A DNA stretch of 64,000 nucleotides from Rhodoferax sp. (GTDB lineage Bacteria; Pseudomonadota; Gammaproteobacteria; Burkholderiales; Burkholderiaceae_C). Within the stretch, counting starts at the first letter, position 1, and the number at the start of each line of letters is the position of its first letter. Where the stretch lies: the NCBI RefSeq assembly GCF_028714215.1, contig NZ_JAQTMS010000005.1:62001-126000 (forward strand), written 5' to 3'. Positions 1 to 8,983 of this stretch are shown piece by piece. The notes under the pieces were generated by a model. It worked only from the letters and a program-made list of their open reading frames with translations. It searched no databases and was not told the DNA's origin. Made by a program: the position numbers and the translations under genes.

Positions 1-612
1 CTGGCGCAGCACGTAATGCAATTGCGTGCTGGCATGCGCCCACAAGGCCTGGCCGTTGCTGAGCAAAAAGTTGAAAGTGCCGTGCTTGGCGATTTGCGGC
101 ACCAGCTCGGCCAGGGTGCAGGTCAGCTCCTCGACACTGGGCACGCCGGCATGCGACTTGGCCAGTTCCTGAAGCAGCCAGCAAAACGCCAGCTCGCTGT
201 CGGTATTGCCGACCGGCCGGAAACTGCCGTGCAGCGCGGGCTTGTAGTCTTTCAGATCGCCGTTGTGGGCGAAAACCCAGTAGCGGCCCCACAGCTCGCG
301 CACAAAAGGATGGCAGTTTTCCAGTGTCACGGCGCCCACCGTGGCCTTGCGCACATGGGCCACCACGTTGTGGCTCTTGATCGGGTAAGTGCGCAGCATG
401 TTGGCGATGGGCGAGGTGGCGGCACCTTCCTTGTCGACGAAATAGCGCACCCCCTTGCCAACCTGCCCCGGCGTCGTCGCCTCGCTCTCGAAGAAGGCGA
501 TGCCCCAGCCGTCGGCATGGTGGCCGGTACAGCCGCCACGCTGCGAAAATCCGGTAAAACTCAGCGTCAGACTGGCGGGCAAGAGGCTGTTCATTCCAAG
601 CAATTGGCACAT
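1..612 (-). CDS. Class II glutamine amidotransferase, YafJ-like (3' part cut by window edge)
   Basis: The reading frame runs from an ATG at 612 to the left edge without a stop, so 204 codons of an unfinished gene are present. The protein begins Met-Cys (MCQLLGMN), which places the N-terminal nucleophile cysteine of Ntn-type glutamine amidotransferases at residue 2. Further family signatures follow: HVRKAT near residues 86-91, HNGD at 117-120 and GNTDSE at 135-140, which bind the glutamine. This is the stand-alone YafJ-type domain, not a GlmS, PurF or AsnB fusion as far as can be seen. The enzyme releases ammonia from glutamine, but the acceptor reaction of YafJ-type proteins is not established. 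It is transcribed away from the downstream efflux gene's stop with about 50 bases between them. Confidence 0.88.
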   Translation of the reverse strand, partial: MCQLLGMNSLLPASLTLSFTGFSQRGGCTGHHADGWGIAFFESEATTPGQVGKGVRYFVDKEGAATSPIANMLRTYPIKSHNVVAHVRKATVGAVTLENCHPFVRELWGRYWVFAHNGDLKDYKPALHGSFRPVGNTDSELAFCWLLQELAKSHAGVPSVEELTCTLAELVPQIAKHGTFNFLLSNGQALWAHASTQLHYVLRQ

Positions 613-665
613 GCCGCAATTTTACCGTGGGGTGCTGGCCCCCCATGGCCGGTTGCGGCGCGAAC

Positions 666-2141
666 TCAGGCCGGCTTCAGTCGCGGCCCCGGACGCAGAC
701 GCCAGGCCGCCAGCAGCGCCAGCGCACACAAAAGCGCCAGCAGGTAAAAAGTTTCATTGAAAGCGGCCAGCCGTGCCGGGTTGCTGGCGCGGCTGGCCAG
801 CGACTCGCCATGGCTGGCCAGTCGCCACTCCAGCACAATGCCGCAGGCACTGACCCCCATCGCCCCCCCTAGCGTGCGCAGGAAATTGATGACGCTGGAG
901 CCCTGCGGCAGCAGGTCTTTGTCCAGGCCGCGCAGGGCGCCCGAGTTGAGCGAGGGCAGGATGAAGCCCAGCCCCATGCGGCCCAGCATGGCCCACGCGC
1001 CCAATACCCACAGGCTGCCGCCCAGGCCCACGCTGCCCATCAGGACGAACGATGCCGCCAGCAAGACCAGGCCGGTGCTGACCAGCAGGTGCGTCGGTTG
1101 CCGGTCCGCCAGATGCCCGGCCAGGGGAATGGTGAGCGCCAGCACCAGTCCGGCGGGCAGCAAAACAGTGCCCACATGCGAGGCCGAAAAAGCCAGCCCC
1201 AACTGCATGTAAACCGGCAGCAGGTAGGTCGAACCGAACAATGCCATGCCGTAGATGAAGGCCACGATGCTGCCCATGGCAAACGCGCGATGCTCAAACA
1301 GGGCCAGCTTCATCAGCGGCGCGGCAGCGCCGGCTGCCCCATTGCGACCGAGCCGTCGCTGCCAGCCGACAAAACCCATCAGCGTGGCCACGCCGCCGGC
1401 CAGCAACAGCAGGGCCGGCGCTGCCGGGCCGCGGCGCAACTGCACCAGCCCATTGAGCAGGCCCACCGTGCCGGCGCCGGCCAGCAGCAAGCCGCGCCAA
1501 TCCAGTTTGCCGCCCGCGCGCTGGGCGCCCGGTTTTCCAGCGGGCATGGTCGGGACGAAGCGCTGCGCCAGCCACAGCGAGGCCAGACAAAAGGGCAGCA
1601 CCATGAAGAAGATGGAACGCCAGCCAAACCAGTCGACCAGCAGTCCGCCGATGCTGGGCCCGATGGCCGGCGCCAGCACCACGCCCATGCCGAAAATGCC
1701 GCCGGCGCGGCCCTGCTCATGCGGCTGGAAAGCCCGCACAATGATGATGACCGGAATCGGTTGCACCACGCCGGCGGCCAGTCCCTCGGCCACCCGCGCC
1801 GCCAGCACCAGCGAAAAATCGTTAGCCAAGCCACCAACGATGCTGCCCGCCAGCAGCAGCCACATGGTGCCGGCGTAAGTGCGCCGATAGCCGTAGCGCG
1901 CCAGCAGCCAGGGCGTGGTCAGCATCGACACCGTCATGGCGATCATGAAGCCGGAGGCGACCCATTGGGCGCGTTCCTGCCCCAGTCCAAAGTGACGGCT
2001 CATGTCGGGCACCGCCACGTTGACGATGGTCGACGACATGATGGCCGCCATGGTGCCCACCATCACCGCCAGCAGCAACAGCCAGCGGTAACGCTCGCCG
2101 TAGTGGGCTTGCAGTTCGGTCAAGGTGGCAGGGTGCGTCAA
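666..2141 (-). CDS. MFS drug efflux transporter, DHA2 (EmrB/QacA-like) family
   Basis: A 491-residue, very hydrophobic protein with the number of membrane segments expected for the 14-helix DHA2 proton/drug antiporters. The N-terminal helix region carries the STIVNVAVPDM stretch typical of the family. An antiporter motif C (GMGVVLAPAIGPSIGG) lies around residues 150-170, and a loop motif resembling motif A (LLARYGYRR) precedes it. The start is a TTG at 2141 with a good GAGGA ribosome site (about 2149-2154) seven bases upstream. It would sit in the inner membrane and export hydrophobic compounds; the substrate cannot be told from sequence. No partner membrane-fusion protein (EmrA) gene is next to it. 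It is divergent from the kinase operon, and the two share the 2142-2495 upstream region. Confidence 0.88.
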   Translation of the reverse strand: MTHPATLTELQAHYGERYRWLLLLAVMVGTMAAIMSSTIVNVAVPDMSRHFGLGQERAQWVASGFMIAMTVSMLTTPWLLARYGYRRTYAGTMWLLLAGSIVGGLANDFSLVLAARVAEGLAAGVVQPIPVIIIVRAFQPHEQGRAGGIFGMGVVLAPAIGPSIGGLLVDWFGWRSIFFMVLPFCLASLWLAQRFVPTMPAGKPGAQRAGGKLDWRGLLLAGAGTVGLLNGLVQLRRGPAAPALLLLAGGVATLMGFVGWQRRLGRNGAAGAAAPLMKLALFEHRAFAMGSIVAFIYGMALFGSTYLLPVYMQLGLAFSASHVGTVLLPAGLVLALTIPLAGHLADRQPTHLLVSTGLVLLAASFVLMGSVGLGGSLWVLGAWAMLGRMGLGFILPSLNSGALRGLDKDLLPQGSSVINFLRTLGGAMGVSACGIVLEWRLASHGESLASRASNPARLAAFNETFYLLALLCALALLAAWRLRPGPRLKPA

Positions 2142-2495
2142 GGGTTTCCTCGGGACCGGTGGCGAAAAATTTCAGGCCGGGTGGGGCTATGTTACCGGGG
2201 CTGCAACCGGTTTGGGTTGGACGGCCCGGCCTGCTTCAGACCGGCATGGGTGGCGCACCAATTTGACCGGATGCCACTGGCGCCGAAATCCGCTATTTCC
2301 GGGAAGACCTTGCGCATGATCAACATGGTGGCGGGCAGCAGCGTGTGTACTGCTGTCAGCTGTGTTGTCGGCTGCGGTGCGTGGCGGAGCGCCGCCAATG
2401 GAGTCGATTGGCCGGGCGCGGGTGCAGCGCAAAGTCAGTGGGCGACGCCAGCGCTGCGTCTGGCTGCCGGGCCAGGGTTTGGTAGGAGAAACGGC
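2142..2495. other. Intergenic region between divergent efflux and kinase genes
   Basis: These 354 bases separate the divergently transcribed efflux gene and the kinase operon, so promoters for both should lie here, but I cannot point to a convincing -35/-10 pair. The kinase reading frame stays open upstream of its ATG across this stretch (in-frame ATG near 2317). The encoded sequence is not protein-like and does not match the paralogous kinase's start, so I treat it as non-coding. A ribosome site TAGGAG at 2483-2488 precedes the kinase ATG. Confidence 0.6.
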
Positions 2496-4697
2496 ATGAA
2501 TCATCTGCGGACATGGTTTGCCACGGCTTGGCAGCGCCTGATCGCGGTGCAGGCGCGCGACGAAGAAGAGGCGCGCCTGGGACGCCTGTTCAATACCATG
2601 ATGGTGATCAGCCTCGGCATCGTGGTCTCGCTTTCGATCGACTTTTTGCTGCTGCAACCGCTGGGCCTGGTCGGCGCAAGTCTGAGCTGGACCGCAGCCG
2701 CTTTTCCCCTGGCCTTCATCCCGCTCTCGGTCTTCTGTCTGGTCCAGGCGCGGCGCGGCCACATCCGGTCAATGATCCTGCTTTATGTCTGGGTCAACCT
2801 GCTGGCCATTGGCGCGGCAGTCTGGCTGTTCGAAGGTGTTTACTCGCCGGCCTGGGTGCTGTTTATCTGGACCGTCACGGTGGCCGGGATTCTGTTGACA
2901 CCGGCCTCCTCGCTTTGGATCACCGGCGGCGTGCTGGCGTACTTTGTGCTGTTGTGGTGCCTGACCAAGGCCCATTTTTACACGCCGCCTCTGACCTTCG
3001 GGTTGGCGGGGCGCGAGTTTGTCAACATGTCGGTCCTGTTGATCATGCTGGTGTCCACCGTCGGTCTGCTGACCTACCTGAACATGCGCAGCTTGCGCCA
3101 GGCGCTGGGGAATCTGCGGACCGAGATTGCCGGACGCAAGCGGACCGAGGAATCTCTGCGCCAAAGCGAGGAACGCTTCCGCGGCATTTTTGAACACGTC
3201 AACGACATCATCTACACGGTCGAGGCCGACGGCACGTTTTCTTCCATCAGTCCGTCCTGCGAACGAATGCTGGGCTGGCAGCCTGACGAATGGACAGGAC
3301 ACCCTTTTGCGCAGATCGTTCACCCGGACGATCTGCCGCGCATGCAGGAGTTGTTTCAGCGGGTGCATGCGGGAAGGGCACTGCCGGTTTTTGAAGTCCG
3401 AATCTTGACCAAGGCCGGTGGCTATCTGGCGTCCGAGATCGCGGCGACCCCTATTCATCGCGACCACGCCATCGTCATTCTGGGGGTGGTACGCGATATC
3501 ACCGAGCGCAGGCAAGCCGAGGCGGCGCGGCAAGTCAACGAGTTGCGGCTGCAGTTGGCCATTCGATGCGGCCACCTGGGCGTATGGGATCTGGACCTGA
3601 TAGATCACACCGCTTACCGGTCGCTGGAACACGACCGCATCTTCGGTTACCAATCGCTGTTGCCGCAGTGGACCTTGGAGATGTTCCTGGAGCACGTTGT
3701 TCCCGAGGAACGCATCGAGGTGAGTCGCCTCTTCAACCAGGCCGTGGCGAACCAGAGTGACTGGAATTTCGAGTGCCGCATACGCCGCATCGATGGCGAG
3801 GTGCGCTGGATATTGGCCAACGGCAGCCACCAACGCGACCCCACTGGCTTGACGCGGCGCATGATTGGAATCGTGCAGGACATTACCGAGCGCAAGCAGG
3901 CGGAAGATCAAATCCGGCAACTGAACGAAGAACTCGATGCCAAGGTGAAGCAGCGCACCCAGCAATTGCTGCAGGCGCAGGACGAGTTGCTGCGCAAGGA
4001 AAAACTGGCGGTGCTGGGCCAGGTGGCGGGCAGCGTCGGACACGAGTTGCGCAACCCGCTGGGCGTGATGAGCAATGCCGTCTATTTTCTCCAGACCGTG
4101 CTGACCGGTGCGGATGATAGCGTCAAGGAATACCTGAACATCATCCGCAGCGAGATCGCCGATTCCGAGCGCATCGTCTCGGACCTGCTGGACTCCGTGC
4201 GCACCAAGCCGCCGCAACCGGAGACGGTGGGCGTCGTCGAAATGATAGAGCAAACTCTGGGCAAACTCACGCTGCCGTCCTCGGTCACCGTGACACTGGA
4301 TATTCCGGAGAAGCTGGCGCCCTTGCGGGTGGACGCCATGCAAATCCAGCAGGTGTTGCGCAACCTGATCGGCAACGCCCTGGAAGCCATGCCGCAGGGC
4401 GGCACGCTGGAGCTGGGCGCCACCGAGAACCGGCCGGCCGGCAGCGTTGCCATCAGCGTGCGTGACAGCGGCACTGGCATGACACCGGAAGTCCTGGCCA
4501 AGCTGTTCCAGCCCCTGTTCACCACCAAGGCGCGCGGCATCGGGCTCGGGCTGGTGGTGGTGAAGAACCTGGTGCAGGCCAACGGCGGCAGCGTGCAGGT
4601 GGCAAGCGTTGCCGGCAAGGGCAGCCTGTTCACCGTCACATTGCCAAGCGACAGCGCCGGGCCGGCGGCGACAGCGGAAGGAGCCGTTCATGCCTGA
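2496..4697 (+). CDS. Membrane PAS-PAS sensor histidine kinase (tandem kinase 1)
   Basis: A 733-residue histidine kinase. Residues about 36-192 hold roughly six hydrophobic segments, followed by a PAS domain (about 226-340), a second PAS-like domain ending in the usual DITERKQAE linker (about 355-465), and a coiled coil. The HisKA domain has phosphoacceptor His516 in GSVGHELRNPLG, and a complete HATPase domain carries DSGTGM and GIGLGLVVV motifs. The HELRNPLG box is of the NtrB/AtoS-like class. The start at 2496 is set by TAGGAG seven bases upstream and by alignment with kinase 3, which shares the same N-terminal membrane domain (QARDEEEARLGRLFNT in both). It overlaps kinase 2 by eight bases. 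No partner output regulator is fused. The nearest receivers are in the genes at 8980 and 9739. The ligand is unknown. Confidence 0.9.
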   Translation: MNHLRTWFATAWQRLIAVQARDEEEARLGRLFNTMMVISLGIVVSLSIDFLLLQPLGLVGASLSWTAAAFPLAFIPLSVFCLVQARRGHIRSMILLYVWVNLLAIGAAVWLFEGVYSPAWVLFIWTVTVAGILLTPASSLWITGGVLAYFVLLWCLTKAHFYTPPLTFGLAGREFVNMSVLLIMLVSTVGLLTYLNMRSLRQALGNLRTEIAGRKRTEESLRQSEERFRGIFEHVNDIIYTVEADGTFSSISPSCERMLGWQPDEWTGHPFAQIVHPDDLPRMQELFQRVHAGRALPVFEVRILTKAGGYLASEIAATPIHRDHAIVILGVVRDITERRQAEAARQVNELRLQLAIRCGHLGVWDLDLIDHTAYRSLEHDRIFGYQSLLPQWTLEMFLEHVVPEERIEVSRLFNQAVANQSDWNFECRIRRIDGEVRWILANGSHQRDPTGLTRRMIGIVQDITERKQAEDQIRQLNEELDAKVKQRTQQLLQAQDELLRKEKLAVLGQVAGSVGHELRNPLGVMSNAVYFLQTVLTGADDSVKEYLNIIRSEIADSERIVSDLLDSVRTKPPQPETVGVVEMIEQTLGKLTLPSSVTVTLDIPEKLAPLRVDAMQIQQVLRNLIGNALEAMPQGGTLELGATENRPAGSVAISVRDSGTGMTPEVLAKLFQPLFTTKARGIGLGLVVVKNLVQANGGSVQVASVAGKGSLFTVTLPSDSAGPAATAEGAVHA
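4425..4639 (+). repeat. Near-identical tract shared by kinases 1 and 2, copy 1
   Basis: These 215 bases, coding for the ATP-binding domain, match 6301-6515 in the next kinase with only four differences that I can count. All four are silent third-base changes. The flanking parts of the two genes are clearly more diverged, which suggests recent gene conversion or selection for an identical catalytic core. Confidence 0.85.
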
Positions 4698-6552
4698 AAA
4701 AGCGACCTCGCGCAGCAGCACGGTCAGGCGGGTGTACCTGATCGTTGCCCTGTTCGTGGCGCTTATCTTTGGCCTGGTCTGGCTGGTTCAGATCCAGATG
4801 GATACCTTGAGCGCCATACGCGCCTTTGTCGGTGGCGAAGGGCTGTGGGCCAAGGCCCAAAAAGAGGCTATGCACAGTTTGGAGCATTACGCGGTCTCGC
4901 ACGACGAGGCCCAATACCAGGCCTACCAGCAGCTGATCCAGGTGCCGCTGGGCGACCGGCGGGCGCGCATCGAACTGCAAAAGGCAAATCCGGATAGCGC
5001 CATCACCATGCAGGGCTTTGTCCAGGGGCGCAACCATCCGGACGACCACGACGCGGCGGTCCGGCTCTTTCGTCGCTTCCAGCATGGCGCGGCCCTGTCC
5101 CATGTGGTCGAGCACTGGACCACGGGCGACCGCTTGATTGCGGAATTGAACCAGGTGGCCGAGGCTTTGCACGAAGAGATTGCCTCCGGGCGCAAGCAGC
5201 CGGAAGCGATCCGCTCTTACCTCGGCCGGCTGGATGACATCAATCGGCGGGTGACCCTGGAAGAGGACCAATTTTCCTCGGCCCTGGGAGAAGCCTCGCG
5301 CTGGGTGAAGGATTTTTCCCGCAATCTCACCTATGTCATCGCACTCCTGTTCGTGACACTGGGTGTTGGCGTGTCATGGTCGATCATCACCCGCATACGC
5401 GCCACCGAGACCGCTCTGTCTGGAAGCGAGGAACGGCTGCGCAGCATCTTCGAGCATGTCGACGACACCATTTACCTGGTCGCGCTGGACGGAACCTTCA
5501 TCTCTCTGAGTCCTTCGTTCGAGCGGCTGACCGGCTGGCAGCCCCGGGAGTGGGTCGGAAAACCTTTCGTGCAGATCATTCACCCGGACGACTTGCCGCG
5601 CGCCCTGGAAGTCTTCCAGAAGGCTCTTGCCGGCCGGCCGACGCCGGCTTTCGAACTGCGCGTTGCCAGGAAATCCGGGGGCTATTTCCATTCCGAGCTG
5701 AGCATCGTGCCGGTCACCCCCGGCGGTGAAACGGCCGCCATCGGGATTGCGCGCGACATCACCCAGCGCAAATTGGTGGAAGAAAAAATCCAGCGGCTCA
5801 ACGAGGAGTTGGAAGCCAAGGTTCAGCAGCGCACCAGGCAACTGCTGGAGGCGCAGGAAGAACTGGTGCGCAAGGAGAAACTGGCGGTGCTGGGGCAAGT
5901 GGCAGGCAGCGTTGGGCACGAGTTGCGCAATCCGCTGGGTGTGATGAGCAACGCGGTTTTCTTTTTGCAAACCGTGCTGGCCGATGCGGACGACAGCACC
6001 AGGGAGTATCTGAGCATCATCAAGGAAGAGATCGCCAGTTCCGAGCGCATCGTCTCCGACCTGCTGGATGCGGTGCGCACCAAGCCAGCGCAACCGGAGC
6101 TTGTGGCGGTGTCGGAATTGCTGGCGCAAACCCTGCACAAACTGGTGGTACCTGCCTCTGTCAGCGTCAAACTGGACATCCCCGCGGCACTGCCCCCACT
6201 GCGGGCCGATCCCATGCAAATCCAGCAGGTGTTGCGCAACCTGATTGGCAACGCCCTGGAAGCCATGCCGGATGGCGGCACACTGGAGCTGGGCGCCGCC
6301 GAGAACCGGCCGGCCGGCAGCGTTGCCATCAGCGTGCGTGACAGCGGCACTGGCATGACACCGGAAGTCCTGGCCAAGCTGTTCCAGCCCCTCTTCACGA
6401 CCAAGGCGCGCGGCATCGGGCTGGGGCTGGTGGTGGTGAAGAACCTGGTGCAGGCCAACGGCGGCAGCGTGCAGGTGGCAAGCGTTGCCGGCAAGGGCAG
6501 CCTGTTTACCGTCACGCTGCCGAGTGCCAGGTCGGAGGGGGAAATAGCATGA
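4690..6552 (+). CDS. PAS sensor histidine kinase with periplasmic domain (tandem kinase 2)
   Basis: A 620-residue protein. A first membrane segment near residues 14-36 and a second near 218-240 bracket a mainly helical periplasmic domain of about 180 residues. A PAS domain (about 247-360), a coiled coil, HisKA with His410 (GSVGHELRNPLG) and a full HATPase domain follow. The periplasmic domain is unrelated to the membrane domains of kinases 1 and 3, although the catalytic part is nearly the same, so input domains have been exchanged on a common core. The start codon at 4690 lies eight bases before the end of kinase 1. The gene ends with a four-base overlap with kinase 3, so translation is probably coupled. 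What it senses is not evident. Confidence 0.9.
   Translation: MPEKATSRSSTVRRVYLIVALFVALIFGLVWLVQIQMDTLSAIRAFVGGEGLWAKAQKEAMHSLEHYAVSHDEAQYQAYQQLIQVPLGDRRARIELQKANPDSAITMQGFVQGRNHPDDHDAAVRLFRRFQHGAALSHVVEHWTTGDRLIAELNQVAEALHEEIASGRKQPEAIRSYLGRLDDINRRVTLEEDQFSSALGEASRWVKDFSRNLTYVIALLFVTLGVGVSWSIITRIRATETALSGSEERLRSIFEHVDDTIYLVALDGTFISLSPSFERLTGWQPREWVGKPFVQIIHPDDLPRALEVFQKALAGRPTPAFELRVARKSGGYFHSELSIVPVTPGGETAAIGIARDITQRKLVEEKIQRLNEELEAKVQQRTRQLLEAQEELVRKEKLAVLGQVAGSVGHELRNPLGVMSNAVFFLQTVLADADDSTREYLSIIKEEIASSERIVSDLLDAVRTKPAQPELVAVSELLAQTLHKLVVPASVSVKLDIPAALPPLRADPMQIQQVLRNLIGNALEAMPDGGTLELGAAENRPAGSVAISVRDSGTGMTPEVLAKLFQPLFTTKARGIGLGLVVVKNLVQANGGSVQVASVAGKGSLFTVTLPSARSEGEIA
6301..6515 (+). 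repeat. Near-identical tract shared by kinases 1 and 2, copy 2
   Basis: Second copy of the 215-base tract described at 4425-4639, with four silent differences. Parts of it, such as the segment coding for GIGLGLVVVKNL, are also strongly conserved at DNA level in kinases 3 and 4. Confidence 0.85.
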
Positions 6553-7892
6553 ACAAGCCGGGGTCATGGCTTGCATCGGTGTGGGAGCGCCTGATCGCGG
6601 TACAGGCGCGCGACGAGGAAGAGGCGCGCCTGGGGCGTCTGTTCAACACCTTGATGGTGATCAGCATCTGGATCGTCGTCGCGCTTTCCATCGTCTTCCT
6701 GCTGATGCAGCCGCTGGGCTTTCTCACCTTGCGGCTGAGCTGGACGGCGGCGGCTTTTCCTTTTGTCATGTTTGCTTTTTCCGTATTCTGTCTGGTCCAG
6801 GCCCGGCGCGGCCATGTCCGGCCGATGATTCTTCTCTACGTTTGGGTCAACCTGATCGGCATCAGCGCCGCCGCCTGGGTATTCGACGGCTTGGTGTCCC
6901 CGGCCTGGGTGCTCTTTTTCTGGACCGTCACCATTGCCGGCATCCTGCTGACACCGGCCACAGCCCTGTGGATGACGGGCGGGGTGCTGGCCAGCTATCT
7001 GCTGATGCTGCTGCTGTCCCGCGCCGGTCTTTACACGCCGCCGCTGGTTCCCGGGGCGGCCGGACGCGAGTACGTCCACATGTCGCTGGTGCTGATCATG
7101 CTGGTCTTCACCGTCGGCATTCTGACCTACCTGAACATGCGCAGCCTGCAGCAGGCCTTGAGCAACCTGAGGGAGCGCTCCAGGCAGTTGCTGGAGGCGC
7201 AGGAGGAACTGCTGCGCAAGGAAAAACTGGCGGTGCTGGGGCAGGTGGCCGGCAGCGTGGGGCATGAGTTGCGCAACCCGCTGGGCGTCATGAGCAATGC
7301 GGTGTACTTTCTGCAAACCGTGCTGTCGGATGCGGACCCGACCACGCGGGAATATCTGGACATCATCAAGAGCGAGATCGCCAGTTCCGAGCGCATTGTC
7401 TCCGACCTGCTGGACTCCGTGCGCACCAAACCGCCACAGCCCGAAACCGTGGGCTTGGCGGAATTGCTGGGGCAGACCTTGCGCAAATGCAGCCTGCCTC
7501 CGTCCGTCAGCGTCAAGCTCGACATCCCGGCCGCACTACCCCCCTTGCGGGTGGACCCCGTGCAAATCCAGCAGGTCTTGCGCAACCTGATCAGCAACGG
7601 CGTGGAAGCCATGCCGGACGGCGGCGGGCTGGAAATCCGTGCGCTTGAAAACAAGCCCGAGGGCACGGTTGCCATCAGCGTGCGCGACAGCGGCAGCGGC
7701 ATGGCACCGCAGGTGTTGGCCAAGCTGTTCCAGCCGCTGTTTACCACCAAGGCGCGCGGCATCGGGCTCGGTCTGGTGGTGGTGAAGAACCTGACCCAGG
7801 CCAACGGCGGCAGCGTGCAGGTGGCAAGCGTTGCCGGCCGGGGCAGTGTCTTTACCGTCACGCTGCCGGTGCTGATTGAAAAGGGGAAATGA
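6549..7892 (+). CDS. Membrane sensor histidine kinase without PAS (tandem kinase 3)
   Basis: A 447-residue kinase that looks like kinase 1 with both PAS domains removed. The N-terminal six-segment membrane domain of about 200 residues is clearly homologous to that of kinase 1 (shared SWTAAAFP, VFCLVQARRGH, ILLYVWVNL). It is joined through a short coiled coil to HisKA (His239 in GHELRNPLG) and HATPase. The start overlaps the stop of kinase 2 in ATGA, and the end overlaps kinase 4 the same way. The membrane domain itself must be the sensor, or the protein acts as a dimer partner of kinase 1. Specific ligand unknown. Confidence 0.9.
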   Translation: MNKPGSWLASVWERLIAVQARDEEEARLGRLFNTLMVISIWIVVALSIVFLLMQPLGFLTLRLSWTAAAFPFVMFAFSVFCLVQARRGHVRPMILLYVWVNLIGISAAAWVFDGLVSPAWVLFFWTVTIAGILLTPATALWMTGGVLASYLLMLLLSRAGLYTPPLVPGAAGREYVHMSLVLIMLVFTVGILTYLNMRSLQQALSNLRERSRQLLEAQEELLRKEKLAVLGQVAGSVGHELRNPLGVMSNAVYFLQTVLSDADPTTREYLDIIKSEIASSERIVSDLLDSVRTKPPQPETVGLAELLGQTLRKCSLPPSVSVKLDIPAALPPLRVDPVQIQQVLRNLISNGVEAMPDGGGLEIRALENKPEGTVAISVRDSGSGMAPQVLAKLFQPLFTTKARGIGLGLVVVKNLTQANGGSVQVASVAGRGSVFTVTLPVLIEKGK

Positions 7893-8983
7893 CCATGTTT
7901 AAAAAGTTGAGTCACTTGGCGCAACCGGCGTTGCCATGGACCGTGCACCAGCTGCTCAAGCTGGCCCTGCCGCGAGTCGCTACCTTGTTCGTCATGTTGG
8001 CGGTGCTGGTTTCCGTGCTGCTGGTGACGATCATCGACTTGTTGTGGGATGGCCGCTTGAATGCCGAACTGCAGTTTGCCGGCGTCCTGGTTCCTTTTCT
8101 GGATAGCCTGCTGATCGTTGGTTTGCTGGTGGCCTTGCTGGGCGAGCTGCGTGAGGAAGTGAAACGGCGCAAGAGGGTGGAGGATGAGATTCGCAGCTTG
8201 AACTGGAAACTGGAGGCAAAAGTTCAGCAACGCACGCAGCAACTGCTGGCGGCGCAGGAAGAGCTGGTGAACAAGGAGAAGCTGGCGCTGCTGGGCCAGG
8301 TGGCCGACACGGTGGGGCACGAGCTGCGCAACCCGCTGGGCGTGATGAACAACGCGGTCTACTTTCTCCAGACGATGCTGGCCGATGCGGATGAAACCAC
8401 TCGGGAATATCTGGGCATCATCAAGGACGAGATTGGGGCTGCCGAGCGCATCGTCTCCGACCTGCTGGACGCCGTGCGCAGCAAGCCACCGCGGCCGGAC
8501 ACGGTGGCGCTGGCCGGCTTGTTGCAGCAGGCCTTGCGCAAGTGCAAGGTTCCTTCCAGCATCAGCGTGCGCCTGGACATCGCGGCCACGATTCCCCCCA
8601 TTCGGGTTGATCCGCTGCAAATGCACCAGGTGTTCTGGAACCTGATTACCAACAGCGTGGAGGCGATGCCGCAGGGCGGCGTGCTGGAAATTGGGGCGTC
8701 CGAGGACCCGCTGGCGAAATGCGTGACCGTCAGCTTCAAGGACAGCGGCAGCGGCATTGCGCCGCAGCATCTGGGGCAACTGTTTGTGCCGCTGTTCACC
8801 ACCAAGGCGCGCCGGGTTGGGCTCGGGCTGGTGGTGGTGAAGAACCTGACGCAGGCCAACGGTGGCCACGTCGAGGTGCAAAGCGCGCCAGGCCAGGGCA
8901 GCACATTTTCCGTCACGCTGCCCAGTGCCGGTCAAGCGGTGCGGGGTGATTCTTCTCAACAATCAGTCGGGAGTGAAAAATGA
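7889..8983 (+). CDS. Small membrane histidine kinase (tandem kinase 4)
   Basis: A 364-residue kinase. Two hydrophobic segments (about 27-50 and 62-87) with almost no periplasmic loop are followed by a coiled coil, HisKA with His144 (VGHELRNPLGVMNN) and HATPase (DSGSGI, VGLGLVVV). It is the most diverged of the four tandem kinases: the usual AGSVGHE becomes ADTVGHE. A two-helix input with no extracytoplasmic domain suggests sensing within the membrane or through interaction with other kinases. Translation is coupled to both neighbours by four-base overlaps, and the next gene encodes a double receiver that is its likely phosphorylation partner. Confidence 0.9.
   Translation: MTMFKKLSHLAQPALPWTVHQLLKLALPRVATLFVMLAVLVSVLLVTIIDLLWDGRLNAELQFAGVLVPFLDSLLIVGLLVALLGELREEVKRRKRVEDEIRSLNWKLEAKVQQRTQQLLAAQEELVNKEKLALLGQVADTVGHELRNPLGVMNNAVYFLQTMLADADETTREYLGIIKDEIGAAERIVSDLLDAVRSKPPRPDTVALAGLLQQALRKCKVPSSISVRLDIAATIPPIRVDPLQMHQVFWNLITNSVEAMPQGGVLEIGASEDPLAKCVTVSFKDSGSGIAPQHLGQLFVPLFTTKARRVGLGLVVVKNLTQANGGHVEVQSAPGQGSTFSVTLPSAGQAVRGDSSQQSVGSEK

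Noticed and set aside
1089-2495. Long upstream in-frame extension of kinase 1, overlapping the efflux gene on the other strand
   Set aside because: It is the antisense of a clear transporter gene and a non-protein-like leader. The paralogous kinase 3 starts at the equivalent of 2496, and a good ribosome site precedes that ATG.
4425-6515. Near-identical kinase tracts as an assembly duplication
   Set aside because: Sequences on both sides of the tract differ clearly between the copies, and the four differences are all silent, so both copies look real.
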